Of a stretch of 64,000 nucleotides of DNA, positions 46,084 through 55,829 are shown in pieces (position 1 is the stretch's first letter; each line of letters starts with the position of its first letter). The position numbers and the translations under genes are program-made. The stretch covers positions 62,001-126,000 of the forward strand of contig NZ_NPDX01000007.1 in the NCBI RefSeq assembly GCF_002811945.1, written 5' to 3'. Below the pieces are notes generated by a model, which did no database searches, was not told the origin of the DNA, and saw nothing but the letters and a program-made list of their open reading frames with translations. The DNA comes from Leptospira harrisiae (GTDB taxonomy: Bacteria; Spirochaetota; Leptospiria; Leptospirales; Leptospiraceae).

Positions 46084-47955
46084 TTAAAACCAGAGGTAAA
46101 ACAAAAATGTAAAACCTAGGAGGATTCCATACAACCATTCATCTCGTTTTCGAAACAAGGTGGTTAAATTTTGATTCATTGATCTTTTTCCAATCGTAAT
46201 AGCGATAGAAAAAATCAAAAAAAGTAGAAATCCGGAAATCGATATATATAATTTGAATTCGGGAGTTTGGATTCTTGTGGCAATCAAGACAAAAAATAGA
46301 AAGAAAAATAGAATCCAATACTTAGTTTTTGATTGCAGAAAAGTTGGTTGGGTAAAAGTCCCATCAGATATTTTTAAAGGCTCTAGTCGTTCTATTTTTT
46401 GATCCGTAGTATGGTTCTTTTTTTTGTTTTGGAGATAGGCCGCTAAACTCAAAGTTACAATGGCAAAATGGAAACTAAAAAAGACTCTATGTAGAAAATT
46501 GAGTTCTTCACCAAATGTTTGTTTTATGAAAAAAGGCGCGAAGTGCGAATAAAGAACTGGCGATAAAAAAGAAAAAATCGGTGTGAGAAGAATGGTGATA
46601 CAAATCATTCGACTACTAATTTTGAAATTCAAAATTCCTAATAAAAAAACAACCAGCAAAGCAGGGGTAAAATGAGAACTTTGGTTGGAAAGTTCGATAA
46701 AGAAATTTTTCTTAGAATTCGGATCTACAAAGAGTATCGCAAGAACCGTAACTAATACGGAAAATACTAGAAGAAAGATGCGGCCTGCCTTCATTTCTTC
46801 TTCATCGATCAGTTTTTTACCCAATCTTTGCTGAAACGGTTTATAAAAATCAATCGTGAATAGAGTGGCTGCAGAATGTAACATAGAGTCAATACTAGAA
46901 AAAATCGCACCAAGGAGTCCAGCAAGGATCACACCGATTAGTCCATATCCAAACGGAACTACAAATACAACTAACTTGGAAAAGGCTTCGTCTGGAGCGA
47001 TGTTTGCCGTTTCTCCAAGAGTTGTCCAAATTTGATATGCAGCCACTCCGGTAAGGATAGAGAAAAAAGGAACTGTTAGTTTGAGAAGTCCACCCACTAG
47101 GATTCCAAGCCGTGCTTCTCTCAATGATTTGCCACCTAATGTGCGCTGCACGACGTATTGGTTGGTATTCCAATAAAAAATATGTAATAGGAATAGTCCA
47201 CTTAGAGCCCCAGTCCAAGGAAGGGTGGGGTGGTTCGGAGGCAGATACAAATTCATTTTGCTCAGTCCATCCGTCCTACTTTCTTCCTTTGCAAGTAATT
47301 CAAAAATTCCTCCCACTTCTGGTCTAGTGATGGAGAGGTAAGCAAGGAGTAATCCTGAGGCTAAAATTAGAAAAGTTTGAATGACGTCGGTGTAAACCAC
47401 TGACTTCAGACCACCAAACCATGTATAGATGGTTGATGTAAAGGCAATCCAAATAACAACTTCTGTATAAGTAATTTGGATTCCCGTATCTTTGATAAAA
47501 GGGAGAAAACTACGGGCACCAATGTACAGTGCCCCTGTAAGTTGGATGGTGATTAAGATGAGTGAGATTCCCGAATAAATCCGTCCGGCAGCGAGACCAA
47601 ATTTGCTCTGTAAAAATTGGGAGAGGGTATAGAATTTTTTTCTTCGAAACAGAGGAAGGAATACAAAGGCCAAAAGAACTATGGCCGGGATGGATCCAAA
47701 TTCATAATGGCTTTGGGCAAACCCAACAGAAAATCCAATCCCAAGCATTCCAACCAAATGGTTGGCCGAAATATTGGTTCCAAATAAGGATCCTGCAATC
47801 CCCCACCAGGGAAGGCTCCTTCCACCAAGAAAGTAATCAGAAGAGGAAGATTCTTTTCGGCCAGCGTACATTCCCACTCCCAAAACGAGAACAAAAGTAA
47901 GCCCGAAAAAAAGGATGTCGATCGCCGCTATCATAACAGATAATTGATTCGCCAT
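46084..47955 (-). CDS. Sodium/solute symporter (SSS family)
   Basis: This is a 623-residue transporter with about 14 membrane helices. The N-terminal family features are [39 protein letters not shown] and [17 protein letters not shown], with [17 protein letters not shown] in the middle, typical of the SGLT/PutP-type SSS family. Substrates are sugars, amino acids or vitamins driven by sodium; none can be chosen here. The C-terminus has a hydrophilic loop (about 520-545) and three more helices. It diverges from the flavin monooxygenase gene. Confidence 0.88.
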   Translation of the reverse strand: MANQLSVMIAAIDILFFGLTFVLVLGVGMYAGRKESSSSDYFLGGRSLPWWGIAGSLFGTNISANHLVGMLGIGFSVGFAQSHYEFGSIPAIVLLAFVFLPLFRRKKFYTLSQFLQSKFGLAAGRIYSGISLILITIQLTGALYIGARSFLPFIKDTGIQITYTEVVIWIAFTSTIYTWFGGLKSVVYTDVIQTFLILASGLLLAYLSITRPEVGGIFELLAKEESRTDGLSKMNLYLPPNHPTLPWTGALSGLFLLHIFYWNTNQYVVQRTLGGKSLREARLGILVGGLLKLTVPFFSILTGVAAYQIWTTLGETANIAPDEAFSKLVVFVVPFGYGLIGVILAGLLGAIFSSIDSMLHSAATLFTIDFYKPFQQRLGKKLIDEEEMKAGRIFLLVFSVLVTVLAILFVDPNSKKNFFIELSNQSSHFTPALLVVFLLGILNFKISSRMICITILLTPIFSFLSPVLYSHFAPFFIKQTFGEELNFLHRVFFSFHFAIVTLSLAAYLQNKKKNHTTDQKIERLEPLKISDGTFTQPTFLQSKTKYWILFFFLFFVLIATRIQTPEFKLYISISGFLLFLIFSIAITIGKRSMNQNLTTLFRKRDEWLYGILLGFTFLFYLWF

Positions 47956-48045
47956 ATTGGATATTTTCCGAAATTATGGCAAGCGATAGATTTTCGGGAA
48001 TTCTCTCTTGTCTTTGCCCGGGATTTATCTTCCAGTAGAAAAACA

Positions 48046-49209
48046 ATGAATCCGATCCCGAAAGCACCCACCATTCGATCCGAACATCCTGCCGTAGAAG
48101 TATCTTGGTTTTGTGACCTTTGCAATGGAGATTATGAATATTTAGGATTACCGGATGGTTCCTTACGCTCTAGTTTCGAACATTGTTCGGATATCATTCG
48201 TTTGGCGGACGAACTTGGGTACCAAAACATTCTATTACCCTCATCTTACCAAACTGGGCAAGATACTTTGACCTTTGCTGCGGCTGCATCACAATTCACA
48301 AAAAAAATTTCCCTCCTAACTGCGATTCGGTGTGGTGAAGTCCATCCGCCCATGCTTGCAAGGACATTGTCCACATTGGATCATATGTTAAAGGGAAGAC
48401 TCAATATCAATATTATCTCTTCGGACCTTCCAGGAACCCAAAGGGATTCCAAAACGAGATATGAAATTTCGAAAGAAGTCATTCAAATTTTGCAACAAGG
48501 TTGGACAAGGGACCGAATCCAGTTTGAAGGAAAACACTATCAGTTTGATCTCCCATCAGATCCTGTAAAGTCCTACCAACAAAACGGTGGGCCTTTATTG
48601 TATTTCGGCGGGATATCTCCCGATGCACGTGCACTATGTGCCGAGTTCTGCGATGTATTTTTAATGTGGCCTGAAACAGAAGAAAGATTGGCTGATACAA
48701 TGAATGATTTGAGTCTTCGTGCAGCTTCTTTCGGAAGGAAAATTGATTTTGGGCTTCGTATCCATTTGATTGTAAGAGATACAGAAAAAGAAGCAAAAGA
48801 TGCCGCAAAACAATTGTTATCAAAAATTGACGTAGAAAGAGCAAATGATATCAAACACCGAGCATTGGATTCTAATTCCGCGGGAGTGCTTCGTCAAGAT
48901 GACTTGCGAAAGTCTGCCGATGCCGATTTATTTATCGAACCACTGGTATGGTCAGGGATTGGTCTTGCTCGTTCTGGATGTGGATCGGCCATTGTGGGAA
49001 CCCCAGAACAAGTGTATGAAAAAATCCAAAGATACATCAAAATGGGAATTCGTGCTTTTGTATTTTCTGGTTATCCATTGATGGAAGAATCCAAACTATT
49101 TGCAAAATCAGTGCTTCCGAATTTACAAACGATCAACTTTGCAGAAGCGCAAAATCGGAAACCCAAAGGGATTCCTGTCACACCACTCACAACTGGAGAG
49201 AGAAAATGA
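48046..49209 (+). CDS. LLM-class flavin-dependent monooxygenase (SsuD-like)
   Basis: This is a 387-residue luciferase-like (F420/FMN) monooxygenase. It has the alkanesulfonate monooxygenase layout: [75 protein letters not shown] and the C-terminal [27 protein letters not shown]. It probably needs FMNH2 from a separate reductase. I start it at ATG 48046, since the frame upstream overlaps the divergent symporter gene. The stop overlaps the next gene by ATGA. An aldo/keto reductase as partner suggests joint breakdown of an organosulfur compound or aldehyde. Confidence 0.85.
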   Translation: MNPIPKAPTIRSEHPAVEVSWFCDLCNGDYEYLGLPDGSLRSSFEHCSDIIRLADELGYQNILLPSSYQTGQDTLTFAAAASQFTKKISLLTAIRCGEVHPPMLARTLSTLDHMLKGRLNINIISSDLPGTQRDSKTRYEISKEVIQILQQGWTRDRIQFEGKHYQFDLPSDPVKSYQQNGGPLLYFGGISPDARALCAEFCDVFLMWPETEERLADTMNDLSLRAASFGRKIDFGLRIHLIVRDTEKEAKDAAKQLLSKIDVERANDIKHRALDSNSAGVLRQDDLRKSADADLFIEPLVWSGIGLARSGCGSAIVGTPEQVYEKIQRYIKMGIRAFVFSGYPLMEESKLFAKSVLPNLQTINFAEAQNRKPKGIPVTPLTTGERK

Positions 49210-50111
49210 AAGTTTTCCAAATTGAATTTCCAAAACACAAATTTTCAATCTCAAGATTAGTGTATGGAATTTGGAGGTTACATGAAGACAAAGAAGGTAA
49301 CTCGCCAGAAAGAATTTTAAAAAAAATAGAAACCTGTCTCAGTCTTGGGATTGATACCTTTGATCACGCAGACATTTACGGTGGTTTTGAAAATGAAGAA
49401 TTGTTTGGTAGAGCCTTAAATCAAAACACTTCCATCAAATCAAAAATCAAAATCATTACGAAGTGCGGAATCCAAGTTCCGGGATCTAAATTTTCCACCA
49501 AACATTATAATACTTCCAAAGAACATATCCGATACTCCGTCGAACGTTCGTTACGAAAGTTGCAAGTGGATCATTTGGATGTGGTTCTTGTCCACAGACC
49601 TGATCCTTTAATGAATCCTTATGAACTAGCGAAAATATTTGAATCACTTATAAGTGAAGGAAAGGTAAACCATTTTGGAGTTTCGAATTTTACTCCTTCC
49701 CAATTCCAAATGTTACAAACTGCTTACAAGAAACCTCTTTTTACAAACCAAGTAGAATTTCATCCGTTTCACACAGAATCATTGTTTGATGGGACTTTTG
49801 ACCAGGCCTTAGAACATAAAACCCATCCGATGATTTGGTCACCAACAGGTGGGGGCCGGATCTTTTCACCAAAGTCGGAAAGGGAAGTGGTCACAGTGGC
49901 TAAACTAAAAGAAATTGCAAAAGAACATGGGTGTAGTTTGGATCAAGTCCTTTATTCATGGTATCTCAACCATCCTGCGGGACTTGTTCCCATTTTGGGA
50001 ACGAATGATCCAGGACGAATCCAATCGGCAGCCGAATGTTTTTCTTATCCTCTCTCACGAGTGGAATGGTTTTCTATTTTAGAAGTGGCCCGTGGTAAGG
50101 AAGTCGCGTGA
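49206..50111 (+). CDS. Aldo/keto reductase
   Basis: This is a 301-residue NADPH-dependent TIM-barrel reductase. The catalytic tetrad is visible: Asp and Tyr in FDHADIYGG, Lys in IITKCG and His in VLVHRPDP. The C-terminal [13 protein letters not shown] is the NADPH-binding loop. It is most like the YdhF branch of the family. It overlaps the flavin monooxygenase gene by ATGA, so the two should be made together and may reduce the aldehyde or ketone the oxygenase makes. Confidence 0.88.
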   Translation: MKVFQIEFPKHKFSISRLVYGIWRLHEDKEGNSPERILKKIETCLSLGIDTFDHADIYGGFENEELFGRALNQNTSIKSKIKIITKCGIQVPGSKFSTKHYNTSKEHIRYSVERSLRKLQVDHLDVVLVHRPDPLMNPYELAKIFESLISEGKVNHFGVSNFTPSQFQMLQTAYKKPLFTNQVEFHPFHTESLFDGTFDQALEHKTHPMIWSPTGGGRIFSPKSEREVVTVAKLKEIAKEHGCSLDQVLYSWYLNHPAGLVPILGTNDPGRIQSAAECFSYPLSRVEWFSILEVARGKEVA

Positions 50112-50140
50112 TGGATATATGAAGAATGGAAATCGAATCT

Positions 50141-50260
50141 AACCTCTAAAATGACAGGATTTCCTCTGTAAGTGATTTGACGAATTGAGAAAGATATTGA
50201 TCGCTATATTGGATAAAAATCCCGTATAGCGGATTTAGGTTCTCGCTTGTCTTAGAGGTT
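50141..50260 (+). promoter_or_regulatory. Structured leader upstream of GAF protein gene
   Basis: Outer arms AACCTCTAA (50141-50149) and TTAGAGGTT (50252-50260) are perfect complements. They enclose a smaller hairpin CGCTATA (50202-50208) / TATAGCG (50225-50231). The whole lies 33 bases before the start codon of the GAF protein. It may be a folded 5' leader or an operator pair; no known riboswitch is recognised. Confidence 0.3.
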
Positions 50261-50292
50261 TTGGTGGGATGGGAGGAGAGAGGTGGTTTGTT

Positions 50293-51387
50293 ATGCTTTC
50301 TGAATTGGCTCCCAACGATTATTTTTCTGGAATTTCTTTAACAGCAGACCTGGCTGATGATTTACATTCTTTTGGATCGGGCCTTCCTTCTGAACATGTC
50401 TGGAACCGCACCGTAGAAACTATTGCGAGGATTCCTGAAATCATAACCACATGGATTTTGGAATATCTTCCTGAATCACAAAACTTTCGTTTGCTGGCTC
50501 TACACAGTCATTCTGACTTTTATATCCCTGATCTTGTTTCTAAATACTCTGTTCCTTGCCATCATGTCGCGGATTCCAATATGATTTTTGAAATGAATCT
50601 AGTAGGTGATGAATCTTTTTTTCGACCTCTCATTGAAACTCTTCCCGAGAAAACATCTGCGATGTATTTGGGATATCCCATTCGATCGGATATTGGTACT
50701 GTGATTGGAGTGATTGGAATGGTAGTAGAAGATAAGTTCAAACATAAATTTAAGAATCTAAAACTCATTGATGTGATTGCAGACCAATTGAGCCAAGAAT
50801 TGATTCGATTCAAAAATGAAAATTTGATTTCACAAACCCTAAATACTGCTTCCTTTGTGAAACATTCATTGGCAGAATTGTTTCGACTTCTCTCTACTAA
50901 ATCTAGTGACCTAACAACAATTTGCCGAAATTATTTACAAACGGGAATTAAACTTTTTGGGTTACCGCTGGGACTCATAACATCCAAAATTGGAGAAAAT
51001 TGGGAATATAGCCTTGTAGAAGGAAATGTACATGGGATTTTCGAGGGACAAAGGTTTTCCAAAGAAGAATCCCAATTCTCGGCCCAGAACTTTTCTGGCT
51101 CGGCCAAAATTGAAAATGAAATTTCAGAGAATTCAGTTCCAAGAGTAAGAGATCATTTACTGGAACTCGGTGTTTCTTGTCTTATGGAGTTTCCGCTTAT
51201 AGTGCATAACCAAACCATCGGGGTTTTGGGTTTTTATGGATTTAAGGATCAAAAAATTGAATCAATAGAATTAACCCAAAGAGTTTTTGAACTGATGGGG
51301 ATAGGTCTTTCCAATACAATCGAAAAACATAATATCGATTTATTATCGAAGATTGTTTTTTTGGAAAAGGAAAATCCAACAGCATAG
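50293..51387 (+). CDS. Protein with two GAF-like domains
   Basis: This is a 364-residue soluble protein. Two GAF-like modules are visible: about 30-185 (ITTWILEYLPESQNFRLLALHS ... YLGYPIRSDIGTVIGVIGMV) and about 210-350 (GLPLGLITSKIGENWEYSLVEG ... MEFPLIVHNQTIGVLGFYG). No kinase, GGDEF or HTH output domain follows, so it may bind a small ligand and pass the signal to another protein. ATG 50293 has GAGGTGG 7 bases upstream; an earlier ATG at 50269 would place that site within the coding sequence. Confidence 0.75.
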   Translation: MLSELAPNDYFSGISLTADLADDLHSFGSGLPSEHVWNRTVETIARIPEIITTWILEYLPESQNFRLLALHSHSDFYIPDLVSKYSVPCHHVADSNMIFEMNLVGDESFFRPLIETLPEKTSAMYLGYPIRSDIGTVIGVIGMVVEDKFKHKFKNLKLIDVIADQLSQELIRFKNENLISQTLNTASFVKHSLAELFRLLSTKSSDLTTICRNYLQTGIKLFGLPLGLITSKIGENWEYSLVEGNVHGIFEGQRFSKEESQFSAQNFSGSAKIENEISENSVPRVRDHLLELGVSCLMEFPLIVHNQTIGVLGFYGFKDQKIESIELTQRVFELMGIGLSNTIEKHNIDLLSKIVFLEKENPTA

Positions 51388-51399
51388 ATTTGGTTTTAA

Positions 51400-51444
51400 A
51401 ACCCAGTTTTGTTTTGGTAAAAGACAATCAAACAAAACCTGGTT
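51400..51444. terminator. Imperfect hairpin between convergent genes
   Basis: TTTTGTTT (51407-51414) pairs with AAACAAAA (51430-51437), and outer AACC (51400-51403) with GGTT (51441-51444), around a 3-base internal loop. It sits between convergent stops. No clear T-tract follows, so function as terminator is uncertain. Confidence 0.4.
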
Positions 51445-51458
51445 AGAATTCATTCCTA

Positions 51459-51824
51459 TTAAATATTGACTAAACGTTCGATTGCTTCCTCTTCTGAATT
51501 CAGAAAAAAAACATCTGTCCCTGAATTCATTTCATAGATAAAATCACTTAGGCTTTTGCTAGCATAGATAGAAAAATCACCTACGATTGCCAGTTTCATC
51601 CGATAGTTGACTATTTTTTGTAATACTTCACCAGCAATTCCTGTTTTTAGTTCAAAGAAGTCCGAAACAAAATGTGATTGTTTCATTACAAAACGATCAC
51701 ATCCCGAATCATATTGGATGGTGGCAAAAAAGTCTAGTGCTGAAGAACCGTCTTTGATCAGCGTTTCTTCTGAATCAACAATGGCGATTTCTATATTGTT
51801 TTTATTAAATTTACGAACGTTCAT
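51459..51824 (-). CDS. DUF4180 protein
   Basis: This is a 121-residue cytoplasmic protein. The family pattern is clear: ALDFFATIQYDSGCDRFVMKQ, FFELKTGIAGEVLQKIVNYRMKLAIVGDFS, then SKSLSDFIYEMNSGTDVFFLNSEEEAIERL. This matches DUF4180, whose function is unknown. The gene is convergent with the GAF gene and diverges from the ArsR-like gene. The distribution of DUF4180 with regulatory genes elsewhere gives no role yet. Confidence 0.75.
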   Translation of the reverse strand: MNVRKFNKNNIEIAIVDSEETLIKDGSSALDFFATIQYDSGCDRFVMKQSHFVSDFFELKTGIAGEVLQKIVNYRMKLAIVGDFSIYASKSLSDFIYEMNSGTDVFFLNSEEEAIERLVNI

Positions 51825-52029
51825 TGGTTACTTTGCCGGTTATTATTCGAGACTTTTTTATTTCATTTAATAAGAATTCTTTTTTTAGACAGATTGGAAA
51901 TTAGATTTCAACCAAATCCTCACCGCAGTAATCCTGAAATCCAAAAAAACACCTTAGTATGGCCGTACTTTTTGATTTCTTTTCAAAAATAGATTTGACT
52001 TTTATTGTATATATAGCTAGTTTTTTATA

Positions 52030-52043
52030 TAACCAATTAGTTA
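52030..52043. promoter_or_regulatory. Imperfect palindrome overlapping the ArsR-like start codon
   Basis: TAAC-CAATTA-GTTA (52030-52043) is palindromic but for one central pair, and ends in the A of the regulator's ATG. TTGACT at 51995-52000 could be the -35. The location fits an autoregulatory operator of the ArsR-like protein. Confidence 0.4.
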
Positions 52044-52387
52044 TGCAAACACTTGATGCCACATTTTCAGCCCTCGCTGACCCCACTCGTAGGGCCATTC
52101 TCATGCGCCTCGCGAAAGGTGATCTAACGGTCATGGAACTTGCCAAACCCTTTCGAATGAGCCAACCCGCCATTTCCAAACACCTTAAAGTTCTGGAAGA
52201 GGCAGGACTTGTTTCTACGACCATCCGAGCCCAAGAGAGGCCCCGTAGGTTGGAAACAGCGCCGTTAAAAACGGCAATTGATTGGATCGAAAAATATCGG
52301 CAAATGTGGGAAAAAAGATATCAAGCGTTAGATGGACTACTTTTAGAATTACAAACAATACAAACCAAAGGAGATAAGAAAAAATGA
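52043..52387 (+). CDS. ArsR-family transcriptional regulator
   Basis: This is a 114-residue winged-helix repressor: TFSALADPTRRAILMRLAKG, MELAKPFRMSQPAISKHLKVLEEAGLV, then a basic wing. No metal-binding Cys is present, as in the ArsR subgroup paired with SRPBCC/AHSA1 proteins. ATG 52043 follows an imperfect palindrome. It overlaps the next gene by ATGA, so regulator and effector are coupled. The ligand would be bound by the partner rather than by the HTH protein. Confidence 0.88.
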   Translation: MQTLDATFSALADPTRRAILMRLAKGDLTVMELAKPFRMSQPAISKHLKVLEEAGLVSTTIRAQERPRRLETAPLKTAIDWIEKYRQMWEKRYQALDGLLLELQTIQTKGDKKK

Positions 52388-52899
52388 CAACAAACAAAAA
52401 TGAAGTAAAGTTAGAACGTCGAGGAGAAACAGAGGTTGTGTTTACACGATACTTCGACGCACCACGAGAATTGGTTTTTGACTGTCATACCAAACCTGAG
52501 TTAATGAAAAAGTGGCTGATTGGGCCTGAAGGTATGGTGCTAGAAACCTGTGAACAAGATTTGAAAGTAGGTGGCAAATATTTGTATCTCTATTCGGACC
52601 AAAAAGGAAACAAATCAGGTGTATACGGAACCTTTCGAGAGGTAGTAGTTCCTGAAAAGTTAGCCAATACCGAAAATTATATTATGGAAATGGCAACCTT
52701 CGACCCGAAGGCTCCTGAAGATCCTAATGCCACATTCGAATCGCGAACATTTACAAAAGAAGGCGCTAGGACACTGATGACTCATCTCTGCCGTTATGCG
52801 TCACCTGATATTTGTAAGATGATGGTGGAATCCGGTGCCGCAGATGGAATGGCAGAATGTTATTTGGAGTTAGATAAGTTACTCGGAAAGATTGGGTAA
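52384..52899 (+). CDS. SRPBCC / AHSA1-domain protein
   Basis: This is a 171-residue START-like (SRPBCC) protein with an AHSA1 domain: VVFTRYFDAPRELVFDCHTKPELMKKWLIGPEGM and the C-terminal MVESGAADGMAECYLELDKLL. These domains form a hydrophobic pocket for small ligands. It is co-translated (ATGA) with the ArsR-like regulator, a common bacterial pairing of unknown substrate. A hairpin terminator follows. Confidence 0.88.
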   Translation: MTTNKNEVKLERRGETEVVFTRYFDAPRELVFDCHTKPELMKKWLIGPEGMVLETCEQDLKVGGKYLYLYSDQKGNKSGVYGTFREVVVPEKLANTENYIMEMATFDPKAPEDPNATFESRTFTKEGARTLMTHLCRYASPDICKMMVESGAADGMAECYLELDKLLGKIG

Positions 52900-52921
52900 G
52901 AACCAGAGTTTAGTTACCGAA

Positions 52922-52956
52922 AAACAAGGTGTTTGCAAGACCTTGTTTCGTTCTTC
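52922..52956 (+). terminator. Intrinsic terminator after ArsR-SRPBCC pair
   Basis: AAACAAGGT (52922-52930) and ACCTTGTTT (52940-52948) form a 9-bp perfect stem with a 9-base loop, followed by a T-rich stretch (CGTTCTTC). Confidence 0.6.
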
Positions 52957-53043
52957 ATAAAAAAATATTTCAATCATTCAAAAACTACTATTTTCTAAAA
53001 GTAAATGAAATAACTAAAAAACAAAATAAGTTTATAAATTAAA

Positions 53044-53460
53044 ATGATAATTTATGTAACAATTCTAATTGTAGTTTTTTACTTTATTGGTATGTTTCTT
53101 TTCAAGAAACGTCGCTATGATTCCTCATTTAATCTTGTTTTTAAGGAAAGAGTAACACTTACTAAGAATCAATTTTTCCAAACATTTTACGATGACAAAA
53201 TTCCTGAATTTATAGTGATTGAAACTTTAAGTATTTTGGAGGAATTGTTGCCGTTTGATACAAGTAAACTTTATCCGGATGATTCTTTCAAAGGGAATCT
53301 AAATTTTTTATGGAAATATACAGATGAATTTACTGATATTGAAATCATCGAAAGGTTGGAAAATAATTTCAAAATAGAAATTAGTAATGAAGAAGCTGAA
53401 AACATAAATTCTTTTGACGACATTGTCAAACTTGTCACAAAAAAATTAAACCACTCCTAA
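53044..53460 (+). CDS. Membrane-anchored acyl-carrier-protein-like protein without phosphopantetheine Ser
   Basis: This is a 138-residue protein. One membrane helix lies at residues 2-20, followed by a basic stop. The C-terminal 80 residues fit the acyl carrier protein fold (ILEELLPFD, then DEFTDIEIIERLENNFKIEI, then EEAENINSFDDIVKLV), similar to ACP helix II and the DUF1493 group. The phosphopantetheine attachment motif DSL is replaced by DEF, with Glu95 where Ser should be. It therefore cannot be a normal ACP and may act as a binding scaffold. The region is AT-rich and the gene is isolated. The ACP fold is inferred from pattern. Confidence 0.7.
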   Translation: MIIYVTILIVVFYFIGMFLFKKRRYDSSFNLVFKERVTLTKNQFFQTFYDDKIPEFIVIETLSILEELLPFDTSKLYPDDSFKGNLNFLWKYTDEFTDIEIIERLENNFKIEISNEEAENINSFDDIVKLVTKKLNHS

Positions 53461-53475
53461 CAGGGAATTTACATG

Positions 53476-53941
53476 TCACTCTCTCACTGTAATCAATTCT
53501 TTTGACTGGAACATGTCAATTGGTGAAATGACATGTTTCGCTGACCACTCAAAATAAAGATCATAATGTTTACCGAGAAGAGAGTTTCCATAATCTTTCA
53601 TTTTGCGAACGGTTTCAGGATTTAAGACTTGTTTTGAATTGTGAATGCGTTTGATCACATACTGATCCTTTGTTCCTCTGTGTAATAAAAGAATTTAAGT
53701 CTGTTAATTTTACCGGTTCAACGGCTTCTAAAACTTTATAAGTATTCCCATATTTGAAAATAATTCCGACATGTGTGTATCTAGATTTTGTTGCTAATTT
53801 AATGGCCGTTGCTTGTTCAGAGAGTGATTCATGGAAGATAATATCACCTTCCTCTAGTTTGGAAATACCAATCGGTTTTGCAAAACTATTTGAATCGAAT
53901 GTGATGGAATAAAAAGAAAACCGGAATTCCCCACCTACCAA
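53476..53941 (-). pseudogene. Broken YiiX-like NlpC/P60-superfamily cysteine hydrolase
   Basis: Two adjacent minus-strand frames together resemble a YiiX/YebB-type permuted papain-fold hydrolase. The first (53615-53941) has LEEGDIIFHESLSEQATAI and SRYTHVGIIFKYG, which holds the catalytic His. The second frame continues as HRGTKDQYVIKRIHNS then GKHYDLYFEW. The frame changes near 53681-53692, in a TTTTATT run, by one base. The usual YCSELVW segment with the catalytic Cys is missing between EWS and SPIDMF. A frameshift plus deletion argue for a decayed gene. The start is TTG overlapping the SDR stop; no signal peptide is seen. Confidence 0.65.
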
Positions 53942-54639
53942 CTTATCTCTTTTTTATCCCTAAAGAATTTTCCTGTAGGTCCACCATCAGGTAATGTTGC
54001 TGCCCAAACGATAGTCTCTGCCCCTTTTTCCACAGGCCTTGTGGCACTGGCCCCGCCCATATCGGTTTTTACCCAACCAGGACATACCGAATTGATTTTA
54101 ATATTTTTACCAACGGCTTCAGCACTTGCAACATTGGTAAGGGCATTGATGGCTGTTTTAGAAATACGGTATGCGGGATACCCACTGCCCATTTCGGAGA
54201 GTTGTCCCATCCCAGAACTAACATTCACTATGCGACCAAAATCATTTTGAATCATCATAGGTAGAAATGTTTGGATCAAACGAAGGGGACCGTAAAGATT
54301 CACAAGAAGGGTTCTATGAAGATCTTCGCTTGTAGTATCAAAAAAAGAACCAGGATCGGCAAAGATACCGGCATTGTTCACAAGGATATCGAGTTTTCCA
54401 AAACTGCCTGTGATGGTATCTAGAGCCGCACTGATACTTTGTTCTTTCGAAACATCCAGAGAAAGGATTTCTCCTTTTCCGACAGCCTTCACTGCCGTTA
54501 AAGTATCTTCGGCCTCTCCTGGATTTCTGGCACCAATCAGAACATAGATTCCTTGTTTTGCCAGATCGACGGAGACTTGTTTTCCAATCCCTCGGTTGGC
54601 TCCTGTGACCAGTGCAATGCGTTCCTTGGATGTTTTCAT
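53935..54639 (-). CDS. Short-chain dehydrogenase/reductase
   Basis: This is a 234-residue classical SDR: nucleotide-binding TGANRGIG, NNAG strand motif, catalytic Ser in VNVSSGMG, Tyr and Lys in YRISK, and PGWVKTDMGG. This is the carbonyl-reductase-like group, usually NADPH-dependent. ATG 54639 has AAGGAGA about 10 bases upstream; the TTG three codons earlier is too close to it. The stop overlaps the broken YiiX-like gene, which shows the two were once co-expressed. Confidence 0.88.
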   Translation of the reverse strand: MKTSKERIALVTGANRGIGKQVSVDLAKQGIYVLIGARNPGEAEDTLTAVKAVGKGEILSLDVSKEQSISAALDTITGSFGKLDILVNNAGIFADPGSFFDTTSEDLHRTLLVNLYGPLRLIQTFLPMMIQNDFGRIVNVSSGMGQLSEMGSGYPAYRISKTAINALTNVASAEAVGKNIKINSVCPGWVKTDMGGASATRPVEKGAETIVWAATLPDGGPTGKFFRDKKEISW

Positions 54640-54696
54640 AGAAATCAAATCTCCTTTAGTAGTTTTTCAAACCTACTGCTCTACTATAGACTGTTT

Positions 54697-55710
54697 TTAC
54701 TTGGCCTTAGATAGTTCTGTAAGCCATTTTTCGGTTTGTGCTTCAATAAAGGCTTTGTCTGTGATCACCCACTTCGACATAAGAACGTGCATTCCATTTT
54801 CCACGACCACCTTACGATTGAGTGGACTTGGAGTTTTATCTAATCCAAAGTTAGTATAACCTTCTAACATCTTTGGGACACTCGCTGTTGGATCTTGTTC
54901 TTTTTCATTTTTATAGTAGTACAAGAGTAAGGCGGGTGAAGTTACCTTACGAAAGACAGAAGGAACCGCAGCATAGTTTTTTAAATCATTCACACCCACA
55001 AGAGCTGAAAAGTATTGTTCTGGATACCAAAAGTTATTTCGTTCTGGTAATACTTTGGGATTATTATTGTGGGAGGATGATCTAACTTTTCCTTTTAGTA
55101 AATGAATGAAAGTGAGTCCACCAGGGTAATTTAGAATATTCAAACTTCCATCCACAGGTGCATAAAACGGATTCGCTAAAACGAGCCCATCTACTTCTTC
55201 GGGATATTCGGAAGCAAGCCAAGTAGCAAGAAGGCCTCCCATCGAACTTCCAAACACAATCACGCGATCTCCTTGAGATTGCATCATGTATAAAGCTTCA
55301 CGAGAAGCATCTAAGTAGTTGTTAAAATTTTGATCTCTTTGGTCTTCTTTGTTCGTTCCATGACCCGGCAATCGAAGTAAGTAAGTATTGGCTTTAAATT
55401 TTTTAGCCAGTTTTTCCATCACTTCTTCACCTTCCGCACGAGAGGCACCAAATCCATGGATGTATAAAAATGCCAGTGGAGTTTTTTTACCAAAACTGAT
55501 ATAACGTTCTTCGTTTCCCGGTCTATGGTTTTTACGTTTACTCTCGGCTAACTTCTCTTGGAAGTAAACTTCAAAGTTCGCATAACTTAGATTTGCTTTT
55601 GGTTCATACTTGGGACGACCCGCACAGGAAACTAATACAAAGGAAACGGTGATAAGGAAAACAGCAGACAGCTGTCGAAGGTTGTGGAATAAAGAACACG
55701 ATTTAGCCAT
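54697..55710 (-). CDS. Alpha/beta hydrolase lipoprotein (monoacylglycerol-lipase-like)
   Basis: This is a 337-residue lipoprotein with a signal sequence and lipobox LVSC. Hydrolase motifs follow: YIHGFGASR, LPGHGTNKEDQ, the nucleophile elbow VFGSSMGGLLA, and the terminal His in ENGMHVL. The PGHG segment is common in monoacylglycerol lipases and carboxylesterases. ATG 55710 is chosen as the first Met that gives a normal signal peptide, although its ribosome site is poor. It would act in the periplasm or at the outer membrane on lipid esters. Confidence 0.75.
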   Translation of the reverse strand: MAKSCSLFHNLRQLSAVFLITVSFVLVSCAGRPKYEPKANLSYANFEVYFQEKLAESKRKNHRPGNEERYISFGKKTPLAFLYIHGFGASRAEGEEVMEKLAKKFKANTYLLRLPGHGTNKEDQRDQNFNNYLDASREALYMMQSQGDRVIVFGSSMGGLLATWLASEYPEEVDGLVLANPFYAPVDGSLNILNYPGGLTFIHLLKGKVRSSSHNNNPKVLPERNNFWYPEQYFSALVGVNDLKNYAAVPSVFRKVTSPALLLYYYKNEKEQDPTASVPKMLEGYTNFGLDKTPSPLNRKVVVENGMHVLMSKWVITDKAFIEAQTEKWLTELSKAK

Positions 55711-55829
55711 ACAAATGGAAAATATTACATTGGATTTGCTTTCTTGTAAAGAGAGAAAAACCCTTGGCATAGGAAGGGTCGTACGAAAAAAGGTAGTAAA
55801 TACCCCATTCTCATAAGGAACATCCCGGA

